Assembly: GCA_947069175.1 (NCBI GenBank)
Contig: CAMTDV010000012.1
Coordinates: 37,356,341-37,420,340, forward strand
Direction of reading: 5' to 3'
From: Scalesia atractyloides
Lineage: Eukaryota; Streptophyta; Magnoliopsida; Asterales; Asteraceae
Length of the DNA stretch: 64,000 bases
In this document: one piece after another, positions 10,827 to 20,814 of the stretch
How the letters are laid out: the number at the start of each line of letters is the position of its first letter
Numbering within the stretch: position 1 is the first letter of the stretch
The notes under the pieces: model-generated
The model's database searches: none
The model's input: the letters and a program-made list of their open reading frames with translations, nothing else
What the model was told of the DNA's origin: nothing
Made by a program: the position numbers and the translations under genes

Positions 10827-12202
10827 TGCCGGGTTTCGAACCCGGGTCAGCCGGATTAAAACATCAAAGACTTAACTCACACACATCCAACCACTCCGCC
10901 ACTTGTGTTTTTTTGATAATATATCGAAACAATTAATTCAAATAAGAAAACTCGATATCAAAATCAATCAATGACGCGCCATTTCGCAGTCGCCGGAAAT
11001 CCCGACGACTTCGCCAATTATTGTCGGTTTCTTTTGACTTAACGTACGTTTTAACGTCGCCATCGGTTATAACCGATGTCCAGTACCGCGACATCAGTCA
11101 TAACCGCCGGAGAAAGATTGACCAACGAATCAAGACAGAAATCGGACCCAATTCATCGATATTCTTTCCTATAAATACACACCCTAGCCTCTGGTAATCT
11201 TTTCGCTCAAAATCACACCAATTCTCGAAGCAATTTCACTCGCCGGAACTTTTCTGCCATCACCGGACTTTCGCCGGAAAACCGAGACTCACATCAACAT
11301 GGTAAATACCTCGACTCTTTCTGTTTCAATCCATTGTTAGACCATTACTAACATCAATCCATCACCCAAAATCAATCCAGACGACGTTGCCGGATATTCT
11401 GTACTCGCCGAAAAATCGCTGGAATTTCCGAACTCACGCTGTTAATCGGTATGATCAACTAAACCTCCTGTTAAACATTGTTTAGTAACTCAATTTCACA
11501 TCTAAACAATCAAAACTGTTAATTGATCCGAACAGACGGAGTTCACAAAACAGAGCCGACGAATCCTTGCCGGAGTTCTGAGAAAGACACCTGTTCGGTA
11601 CATTCTTGCCCCAAACCCTCTCTGTTCATTACCTTTCAATTGCTTATAATATTCATTAATCGAATTTAAACAAGAAATAGTTGGTTAACCGTTGTCTATG
11701 TTTTGAACGAAGAAGATGAGTTCGAACTAGTGTATAAGATTAATTAAAATGAGATTAATAAACGGGTTAGACACACAGTCCAGCGGTGGACTGTGTGCAC
11801 ACAATGAATACACCTCTCGAGTTCGATCCCTGACTCAACCTCACTCTCTTAAATAAAAATGCTCTTTTTAAAACCGAACCGGGTTAACTCACAGTAAGAT
11901 GTTAAGTATAATAAAAACCAGAATATTAACCAGGTTAGACACACAGTCCAGCGGTGGACTGTGTGCAAAAATAAACAGCAGGTCTGTGTGCAAAAATAAA
12001 CCGCAGGTCCCGAGTTGGAGACCTGTTGAGAGCTCCGGTTCGATACAATTAAATCCTTTTTAAATAAATGATTTTCGGAATAAATTAAATAGTGTATAAA
12101 TATAATTAAAAACAGAAATATTTCGGGTTAGACACAGAGCTCAGTTGGTAGAGCTGCGTGCACGCGTACGGGAGGTCACGGGTTCGAGTCTCACCCAGCG
12201 CA
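10827..12202 (+). repeat. tRNA-like module array in T2 5' LTR (four modules)
   Basis: Module 1 (10827-10906, minus strand): A-box TGGCGGAGTGGTTGG and B-box GGGTTCGAAACCC, the latter inside a perfect 5-bp T-stem (10829-10845). Module 2 (11764-11835): D-arm-like GTCCAGCGGTGGAC and GAGTTCGATCC. Module 3 (about 11932-12047): the same D-arm, an internal duplication, and B-box-like GAGTTGGAGACC plus GGTTCGATAC. Module 4 (12125-12202): GCTCAGTTGGTAGAGC with a perfect D-stem, then GGTTCGAGTCTC about 45 bases on, the normal tRNA spacing. Acceptor stems do not pair. Confidence 0.72.
11170..11177 (+). promoter_or_regulatory. TATA box of T2 5' LTR
   Basis: TATAAATA between antisense tRNA-like module 1 and sense module 2; the same box is at 17174-17181 in the 3' LTR. 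Confidence 0.7.
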
Positions 12203-12659
12203 TGCTTATACACGACCTAACCGGTCAACGGTCAACAGTCATGGTCAACGGTCAAAGTCAACATTTTTTTATATTTTTTTATTTATTTATTTAATTTAAA
12301 GTTAGAAAATTGCGTTAAACTCACAAAAATATATCCAAAAATCCTAGTAAAATTGTTAATAAAATCCACTTATTTACCGTACCTTTCCATTATTAACTAG
12401 GTTAGTTATTCCTCGTCGATCAACTCTCTAAACTCTTGCGCATCCAACATCATCAAGAGAACGCACCCAATGTGAGTGAATCTCTATAAATTCCCCGTTT
12501 TAATCACGTTTTTGGGGTGTATCATGTGTCTTATTATTTATTACATTTAAACGCTTGTGCATCCATCATATCCATGATCAAATGTATATTCAACATGTAT
12601 CATCTGTTTGTGTGATTATTGTTTAGATTAAATTAATCATTTTCAGTACATACATTATC

Positions 12660-12855
12660 ATAGGCCGCCGCTCCCCATTACCTATGAGCGTTGAGCTGTT
12701 CCCCATTACCTATGAGCGTGAACGAGGCGTTGCCAACATACGATCGGCTCCGTTTGATTGAGCCTTGATCGCACATACATTTCATCATAGGCCGTCTGCT
12801 CCCCATTACCTATGAGCGTGAGCCGTTCCCCATTACCTATGAGCGTGAACGAGAC
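12660..12855 (+). repeat. LTR-internal repeat TCCCCATTACCTATGAGCG
   Basis: Four copies of the 19-mer TCCCCATTACCTATGAGCG, arranged as two pairs within a larger duplicated unit of about 125 bp, next to CATAGGC words in the opposite sense. The same array, with one base change, is at 18652-18852 in the 3' LTR. The T1 LTR has only a single degenerate counterpart, so the array expanded in the T2 lineage. Confidence 0.8.
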
Positions 12856-13300
12856 GTTGCCAACATTTACATTATCATTCATGTTACATATTCATGAAGG
12901 TGGTTTGTGATTGTATGCTATTTGTTTGTTATTGTATGTTTATTTATGTTTGTTCATATATGATTATTGCACAATTTTTCCATATTAAATACAACAAGAA
13001 ATAAATAATAAATGTTTTTCTAACAAGGTTCACTCGCCAACTTTTGTTGATCCAAAAACCATTTTTACACATGATACAGGTGGACAGGATGAAGCAATGA
13101 ACACATAGAAAAGTGCCTTAGAAGAAAAATAATGAAGTTTAGAAAGATGTATAGAACATGTTGTATTTGTATGATTTGATTGTATGATCTCCTTTAAATT
13201 GTAATGATAAATATGAAACATTATAATAAGTCATGAGCTTTGATGAAAACCCAATCATGCCCCGATCACCTTTTCCGCTGCGGGTCGGGGTGTGACAGAT

Positions 13301-13312
13301 TGGTATCAGAGC
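13301..13312 (+). other. T2 primer binding site
   Basis: TGGTATCAGAGC three bases after the LTR end at 13297. Confidence 0.9.
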
Positions 13313-14136
13313 TTTTGACTATAGGGATATAGGATAGGTTATTAGACCCTTAGAGCCTATACTATAGTTGACTAGATTTTATTGTTTAGGTGGTTACATG
13401 CAAACTCATGATGTTTATTTCTTTCATATTTATTACATACACAAATGCATGCAAACACTCCCAATATTACATTTTGTGATACATAGTGAATTATACTTAC
13501 AGTCAAACATACATAAGTACATACACATTCATCATACATATTTCAATGTTCACATATTCAAATCATCTTCATACTCCGTTATTCAAGATTTTGTTGCATT
13601 TTTTCATTTTTCAAATCTCATCAAAGTGAGTTCTGCGACGGGCATGTAGTAACTGTAAGGGTACAAGTACCGGTAGTCGGAACGTCCTGTCTAGGTTGGC
13701 ATTCGTATAAATCCAATATAACGGACCAATTTGCCTACCTGGGGACTGACGATGAGAGTACGAAAGACCTATTAGACCAAAGCATGCCACACCAAACGTC
13801 GTTCGAACTAACCCCACTTTGAGGTGTCACCGTGTCCACACCTGGATACATTCCGAATATCATACGTTACATACATATTTCTTGATTTTCTCCGGGTTTT
13901 AGTGTACATAACCAGGCTAACACATGCGAACCATATGAAAAACCCGGTAATCATGGGAGCCCACATGATTACGAAGGTGAAGTATGGCGGCATGCAAGGC
14001 CCAATTACGAGCAAAGCCCAAGACATCCTATGGATGTAGTAGATTTATTATTCTATATTTATTTTTGTTCATTCCTAAATACGACACATGATCCCTAAAA
14101 CATCCAACTCATACTCTTGATATGTATTCCTTGTAG
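13313..14136 (+). other. T2 untranslated leader
   Basis: Non-coding, homologous to the T1 leaders, including the block starting CATCAAAGTGAGTTCT near 13619. Nothing else is seen. Confidence 0.7.
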
Positions 14137-15473
14137 ATGTCTTCTAATTCCCTGGTAGGAAGATGAGATCTGGAAAAGCCCGCGAGCGCATGGCTGCCCA
14201 AATCGCTCAACAAATGGCTGCCGTAATACCCAACATTGTAGTTCAAGTTCAACAAGCCCTTACCGCTAATCCCGTCAATCAAGAAGATCAAAATGTTGTC
14301 AACCCTCCCCCAATTACCACTAAATGCACCTTCAAGCATTTCAAATCCTGCGACCCTCCAAAATACGAAGGGACTGAAGGAGTCACCGCTCTCCTCCATT
14401 GGTTTGAAGAAATGGAAAACATTTTCTAAATTGCGATTGCCCCGATGATCGTAAAGTGCGATATGCTACTGGTCGTTTACTTGGAATAGCACTTACATGG
14501 TGGAATACAGAGAAGGCCAAACAAGGTGTTGAAGATGCTATGACTTTGACTTGGAAGAGTTGAAGGAAATCATAACAAGACGGTTTTGCCCAAGAAGCGA
14601 AATCAAGAAATTGGAGGATGAGTTCTATTCTTGGAAACAAAAGGAAGGCGACCACATCACATACAACAAGAGATTCCTCGAGTTAAATCAAATGGTTCCC
14701 AACTTGTTCACTCCTCTTTACCGTTTGATCGAGCACTACATTCGAGGTCTTCCTTCAAAAATTCAAGACTCTGTAATAAGTACCACACCTGCAACTTTGG
14801 AAGCAGCAATGGAGTTAGCTACAGAGCTCACCGAGAACCGCATACGAAATAAAGACTTCAAGGAGGAGAAGAAGAAGGATAAAGCATCAACTGAAACCTC
14901 AAACTCCACCCAAACCGAATCCCCTTCTCAACCCATTTCTAAGAGAAAATGAGATGGGAACTTTTCGCTGTCACCAACGCAATCAACCAGCCTCACAAGC
15001 CATACCCCTCCAAGCTATCCCAATCACTCAAGTAGCACCCAACTCAACTTACCCAAATAAGAAACCTTACCTTGGACCTCACCCTCAATGCAACACCTGC
15101 TTTTATCACCATCCCTCTACCTTACCTTGTCGACTATGTGCGAATTGTGGAAGCTATGGTCATTTGAGCAAGGTTTGCCGCACCTCTCAAACAAACCTCA
15201 CCCCCTACTCAAAACATGATCCAAACATATCAACAACCCCAATACCCCATGTTCCCATATGTTCGAGCTTGTTTTAATTGTGGCAACCCTACCCACTTTA
15301 GAAACACGTGCCCTCGATTGGTTAACATCATAAACGCCCAAGCTCAAGCAAACCCAGTTAACCAATCAAATCAAGAAAACCCAACCATTAGGCCACCAGC
15401 AAGAGGAAGAGTTTTCAACATCAACTCCAATCCTATTGAAGATAATGACGGACCAAATGAACCACCCAACTAG
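14137..15473 (+). pseudogene. gag: T2 gag
   Basis: The ATG at 14137 is followed by a stop after nine codons through a small change. The conserved product resumes at 14163-14429 (MAAQIAQQMAAVIPNIV, then CDPPKYEGTEGVTALLHWF). After a frameshift near 14428, 14551-14952 carries the gag core FCPRSEIKKLEDEFYSWKQ and YNKRFLELNQM. A further shift leads to 15216-15473, which contains an intact CCHC knuckle CFNCGNPTHFRNTC at about 15270-15311. The frame ends with TAG at 15471-15473 soon after GRVFNINSN, where T1 would run on into protease. Compared with T1 this gag is cleaner, but it still carries at least three breaks. Confidence 0.85.
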
Positions 15474-16640
15474 TCTTCTTCACCAAAAATCAAGATTCAA
15501 CTCCAACCGCTTAGTTTTTATGTTTTTCTTTATGTTATCTCAATTTTCACGTATCTCAGTTATAAATTGGAAATTTATTCAAGAATCTTAATGCGAATTA
15601 CTATTTCAGTTTTGTTTTTTTATACTCATTGAATTAACATTCATATCATCGTACATCACAACGTATTTCAATCTCATCATTTAAAGAAGTTGAGTTGTGT
15701 CTCACTTCTACATGGACTAACATCTCCGTCATAACAAACGAGAGAGGTACTGTCATCATTCAAACATGTATACTATCGGAATTAAGACGCAAGCTTTGGT
15801 TGTTGTGCTTGTTATGTTTTAGAGTCACATAGGACTAATCATAACTTACTGATAAAGCCAATGAAAATTTGACAAGAATATGGTGGATACGCCGCTGGTA
15901 CTTCCTATATATAAGTATTCCTGTCAAAGGATCAGAGGCATTGTCAGGCGGTTATGAGAAGTTCCATATAGGATTTAGTAATGTCTTGGTGGAAGTTTGT
16001 TTTATACTCACTGATTTAGCATTCATATCATTTCAATCTCATCATGCAAAGAAGTTGGGCTGTGTCTCACTTCTACATAGACTAACCTCTCCATCATAAC
16101 AAATGAGAGAGGTACTGTCATCATTCAAACATGTATACTATCAGAATTAAGATTCAGGTTTTGGTTGTTGTGTTTGTGTATGTTCTAGAGTCACATCATA
16201 GAACCAATCATAACTTACTGATAAAACCAATGAAAATTTGACAAGACTATGGTGGATACGCCGCTGGTACTTCCTATATATAAGTATTCTTGCCAAAGGA
16301 TCAGAGGCATTGTCAGGCGGTTATGAGAAGTTCCATGTAGGTTTAGTAGTAGAAGTTTTGTTTTAGGATATAACCTTATCTTTCAAAACATACCAAAACT
16401 CTTGCGCATGAAATCATACTTAGTGAATCAACTTTGTTTCTAAATATTCTTTATCGTAGGCAACAATAAGCGATTCCGGTAGCATGGTACTCAACCCTTA
16501 CAAGGAACGTTACCGCCTCAAACAAAATTTAAACTCTTAATCCCTTCTAAGTATGTAATTGTCAAATTAAAACACCATCCTTTTAAGACAAACATGCCAC
16601 ACTTAAATTTCGGGACGAAATTTCTAAAAGTAAGGGATAC
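15474..16640 (+). other. T2 non-coding 3' region replacing pol
   Basis: No pol domain is seen in any frame. About 700 bp of it is a direct tandem duplication (15644-16350). The last part, with GGGACGAAATTTCTAAAAGTA, resembles the T1 sequence before its 3' LTR (27655-27680), so the original element end is kept while pol was lost. The polypurine tract is at 16626-16640. Confidence 0.75.
15644..16350 (+). repeat. Tandem duplication in T2 3' region
   Basis: Two diverged copies of about 340-370 bp (15644 to about 15985 and about 16018-16350). Shared landmarks: GAGAGAGGTACTGTCATCATT (15739 and 16104, given here only as a landmark) and ATACGCCGCTGGTACTTCC (15886 and 16256). Offset is about 365-370 bp. 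Confidence 0.85.
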
Positions 16641-16827
16641 TGTAACATCCGTAAAAAACCGGGTTAACCAAACCCGCTTCGTTTATTAACCGAACATCCA
16701 GTTAAAATTTTCGTTGCGTATTAAATACTCAAATTAATTTTATACGATACATAATTAATAAATATATTAGAATTTAAAATTTATAATTGAAAATTTATTA
16801 AAAATAATGAAATAAAAATAAAATGCT

Positions 16828-18150
16828 GATGCCGGGTTTCGAACCCGGGTCAGCCGGATTGAAACATCAAAGAGTTAACTCACACACATCCAACCACTCC
16901 GCCACTTGTGTTTTTTTGATAATATATCGAAACAATTAATTCAAATAACAAAACTCGATATCAAAATCAGTCAATGACGCGCCCATTTCGCAGTCGCCGG
17001 AAATCCCGACGACTTCGCCAATTATTGTCGGTTTCTTTTGACTTAACGTACGTATTAACGTCGCCATCGGTTATAACCGATGTCCAGTCCCGCGACATCA
17101 CTCATAACCGCCAGAGAAAGATTGACCAACGAATCAAGACAGAAATCGGACCCAATTCATCGATATTCTTTCCTATAAATACACACCCTAGCCTCTATCT
17201 TTTCGCTCAAAATCACACCAGTTCTCGAAGCAATTTCACTCGCCGGAACTTTTCTGCCATCACCGGACTTTCGCCGGAAAACCGAGACTCACATCAACAT
17301 GGTAAATACCTCGACTCTTTCTGTTTCAATCCATTGTTAGACCATTACTAACATCAATCCATCACCCAGAATCAATCCCAGACGACGTTGCCGGATATTC
17401 TGTAACTCACGCTGTTAATCGGTATGATCAACTAAACCTCCTGTTAATCATTATTTAGTAACTCAATTTCACATCTAAACAATCAAAACTGTTAATTGAT
17501 CCGAACAGACGGAGTTCACAAAACAGAGCCGACGAATCCTTGCCGGAGTTTTGAGAAAGACACCTGTTCGGTACATTCTTGCCCCAAACCCTCTCTGTTA
17601 ATTACCTTTCAATTGCTTATAATATTCGTTAATCGAATTTAAACAAGAAACAATTGGTTAACCGTTGTCTGTGTTTTGAACGAAGAAGATGAGTTCGAAC
17701 TAGTGTATAAGATTAATTAAAATCAGATTAATAAACGGGTTAGACACACAGTCCAGCGGTGGACTGTGTGCACACAATGAATACACGTCTCGAGTTCGAT
17801 CCCTGACTCAACCTCACTCTCTTAAATAAAAATGCTCTTTTTAAAACCGAACCGGGTTAACTCACAGTTAGATGTTAAGTATAATAAAAACCAGAATATT
17901 AACCAGGTTAGACACACAGTCCAGCGGTGGACTGTGTGCAAAAATAAACCGCAGGTCCCGAGTTCGAGACCTGTTGAGAGCTCCGGTTCGATACAATTAA
18001 ATCCTTTTTAAATAAATGATTTTCGGAATAAATTAAATAGTGTATAAATATAATTAAAAACAGAAATATTTCGGGTTAGACACGTAGCTCAGTTGGTAGA
18101 GTTGCGTGCACGCGTACGGGAGGTCACGGGTTCGAGTCTCACCCAGCGCA
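16828..18150 (+). repeat. tRNA-like module array in T2 3' LTR (four modules)
   Basis: Module 1 at 16828-16908 (minus strand, perfect T-stem), module 2 at 17737-17807, module 3 at 17905-17994 (single form, without the duplication of the 5' LTR, B-box GAGTTCGAGACC) and module 4 at 18073-18150 with TAGCTCAGTTGGTAGAG and GGTTCGAGTCTC. The TATA box at 17174 lies between modules 1 and 2. Confidence 0.72.
17174..17181 (+). promoter_or_regulatory. TATA box of T2 3' LTR
   Basis: TATAAATA in CTTTCCTATAAATACACACC, same context as at 11170. Confidence 0.65.
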
Positions 18151-19290
18151 TGCTTATACACGACCGAACCGGTCAACGGTCAACGGTCAACAGTCATGGT
18201 CAACGGTCAAAGTCAACCTTTTTTTTATATTTTTATTTATTTATTTAATTTAAAAACCAATTAAAAATACTTAAAAATAACGTTTTTAAAGTTAGAAAAT
18301 AGCCTTAAACTCACAAAAATATATCCAAAAATCCTATTAAAATTGTTAATAAAATCCACTTATTTACCGTACCTTTTCATTATTAACTAGGTTAGTTATT
18401 CCTCGTCGATCAACTCTCTAAACTCGTGCGCATCCAACATCATCAAGAGAATGCACCCAATGTTAGTGAATCTCTATATATTCCCCGTTTTAATCACGTT
18501 TTTGGGGTGTATCATGTGTCTTATTATTTATTACATTTAAACGCTTGTGCATCCATCATATCCATGATCAAATGTATATTCAACATGTATCATCTGTTTG
18601 TGTGATTATTGTTTAGATTAAATTTATCATTTTCAGTACATACATTATCATAGGCCGCCGCTCCCCATTACCTATGAGCGTTGAGCTATTCCCCATTACC
18701 TATGAGCGTGAACGAGGCGTTGCCAGCATGCGATCGGCTCCGTTTGATTAAGCCTTGATCGCACATACATTTCATCATAGGCCGTCTGCTCCCTATTACC
18801 TATGAGCGTGAGCCGTTCCCCATTACCTATGAGCGTGAACGAGACGTTGCCAACATTTACATTATCATTCATGTTACATATTCATGCAAGGTGGTTTGTT
18901 ATTGTATGCTATTTGTTTGTTATTGTATGTTTATTTACGTTTGTTCATATATGATTATTGTACAATTTTTCCATAATAAATACAACAAGAAATAAATAAT
19001 AAATGTTTTTCTAACAAGGTTCACTCGCCAACTTTTGTTGATCCAAAAACCATTTTTACACATGATACAGGTGGACAGGATGAAACAAGGAACACATAGG
19101 AAAGTGCCTTAGAAGAAAAATAATGAAGTTTAGAAAGATGTATAGAACATGTTGTATTTGTATGATTTAATTGTATGATCTCCTTTAAATTGTAATGATA
19201 AATATGAAACATTATAATAAATGTCATGAGCTTTGATGAAAACCCAATCATGCCCCGATCACCTTTTCCGCTGCGGGTCGGGGTGTGACA

Positions 19291-20814
19291 CCATTCAAGA
19301 CTCTAGCTTGGTATAAGCAATGCAAGAAGAATTAGAACGATTTCGGAAGCTTAAAGTTTGGGAACTTGTTGATTTGCCAGAGGAAGTATCCCATTGGTAC
19401 CAAGTGGGTGTTTCGTAACAAAATGGACAATCATGGTGTAGTTATCAAGAATAAGGCAAGATTGGTAGTTCAAGTTTTTCGGCAGGAGGATGGGATTGAC
19501 TATGAGGAAGTTTTTGCACGGTTGCACACTTAGAAGCTATCAGAATCTTCTTAGCCTATGCTTCGTGCAAGAACTTTAAGGTGTTTCAGATGGATGTAAA
19601 GAGTGCATTTCTATATGGGAAAGTGAAAGAAGAAGTCTATGTTTGTCAACCTCTAGGTTTTGCAGATCCTCACTTCCCTGCAAGATACTATAAGCTTGAA
19701 AAAGCACTCTATGCTCTTCATCAAGCTCCTCGAGCATGGTATGAGACTTTGTCAGCATATCTTCTAGATTGTGGGTACTCAAGAGGCTAAATAGATATGA
19801 CTCTTTTCACAAAAAGGAATCGGAGATAATGTGATGTTGGTGCAGATCTAAGTAGACGATATCATCTTTGGGTCAACTGATGAAGCTCTTTGCAGGGAGT
19901 TCAAGAAAGTTATGAAGGCAAAATTCGAGATGAGCGTGATGGGAGAACCTACGTTTTTCTTGGGATTAGAAGTGAAGCAGAGAGAAGATGGCATCCTCAT
20001 TCATCAGGCTAAATACATCAGAGATATTCTCACAAAGTACAACATGAATGACTGCAAATCTGCTAGCACACCCTTTGCAGCTCAGACGGAACTTACATCT
20101 GATCTTCAAGGAAAACCTGTGAACAAATCTTTCTATCGATCAATGATAGGCTCGTTGATGTATCTGACCGCAAGTAGGCCTGACATTATGTGGGTTGTCT
20201 GTCTCTGTGCGCGATTTCAGACGGATCCAAAATAATCTCATGAAGCTGCTGTCAAAAGAATTTCCGCTATCTGAAAGGAACACCCAAGCTTGGTTTGTGG
20301 TACCCTAAAGATAGTAATTTTGATTTAATTGCTTATTCTGACAGTGATTATGCAGGTTGCAAAGTTGACAGAAAGTCTGTCTCAAGAGGCTGTCAATTTT
20401 TAGGAAATCGTATCATATCGTGGTAGAGCAAGAAGCAGACAACAGTCACCACATCTACTACTCAAGCCGAATATACGGCAGCTTAAAATTGCTGTTCAAA
20501 AGTTCTTTGGATACAATCAGTTGTTGGAGTACGGAATCAACGTTATGAAGACTCCCATATTCATCAACAACGAGGCGTGTCTAGGAATTGTGAAGAACCC
20601 TATCCACCACTCCGAACAAAACACATCGAAATTCGCATTCATGCGATCAGAGATGCATATGAGAAAGGATACATTCAAGTGGTGCCGGTGGATACACTGC
20701 AACAAAAAGTTGATATATTCATGAAAACCTTCAACAAAACTCGCTTCAACCACTTGGTAACCTGGTTGGAAATGGTCAATTTCCTTGATTGGAAATGATT
20801 AAAAAAATTAATAA
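19291..20814 (+). pseudogene. pol: Copia A pol: reverse transcriptase and RNase H
   Basis: Continues the pol gene after T2; the duplicated CCATT is at 19291-19295. RT motifs: PIGTKWVFRNKMDNHGVV near 19390, QMDVKSAFLYGKVKEEVY at 19588-19642 and LEKALYALHQAPRAWY at 19697-19744. The catalytic YVDD has a TAA codon in place of Tyr (stop, then VDDIIFGS, near 19847). The thumb and connection follow at 19912-20235, including FLGLEVKQREDG and MIGSLMYLTASRPD. RNase H has SDSDYAG near 20338 and TTQAEYTA near 20458. Stops and shifts abound, and no function is possible. Confidence 0.87.

Larger units (their letters stand above)
10638..13297 (+). repeat. T2 5' LTR (2660 bp)
   Basis: Starts TGTAACATCCG, ends GGGGTGTGACA. 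It differs from the 3' LTR by visible indels: about 28 bp extra near 11402-11430, a duplicated piece of about 33 bp within tRNA-like module 3 (near 11965-12000), and absence of a short A/T-rich piece found near 18255-18290 in the 3' LTR. A repeat of TCCCCATTACCTATGAGCG lies at 12669-12845. Confidence 0.93.
10638..19290 (+). mobile_element. Tekay-like element T2, gag-only (TR-GAG type)
   Basis: A complete 8653-bp insertion with LTRs of 2660 bp (10638-13297) and 2650 bp (16641-19290), target duplication CCATT on both sides, PBS, leader, gag and polypurine tract. The 3343-bp internal region holds gag only; protease, RT, RNase H and integrase are absent and replaced by non-coding DNA with a tandem duplication. 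This fits the non-autonomous TR-GAG class. The LTRs look similar apart from a few indels, so it is the youngest layer of the nest. Confidence 0.92.
16641..19290 (+). repeat. T2 3' LTR (2650 bp)
   Basis: Starts TGTAACATCCG after the purine run and ends GGGGTGTGACA at 19290, followed by target duplication CCATT (19291-19295). Confidence 0.93.

Noticed and set aside
12125..12202. Functional tRNA gene
   Set aside because: D-arm and T-arm signatures are present, but the bases that should form the acceptor stem do not pair and the anticodon stem is not evident. Called tRNA-like instead.
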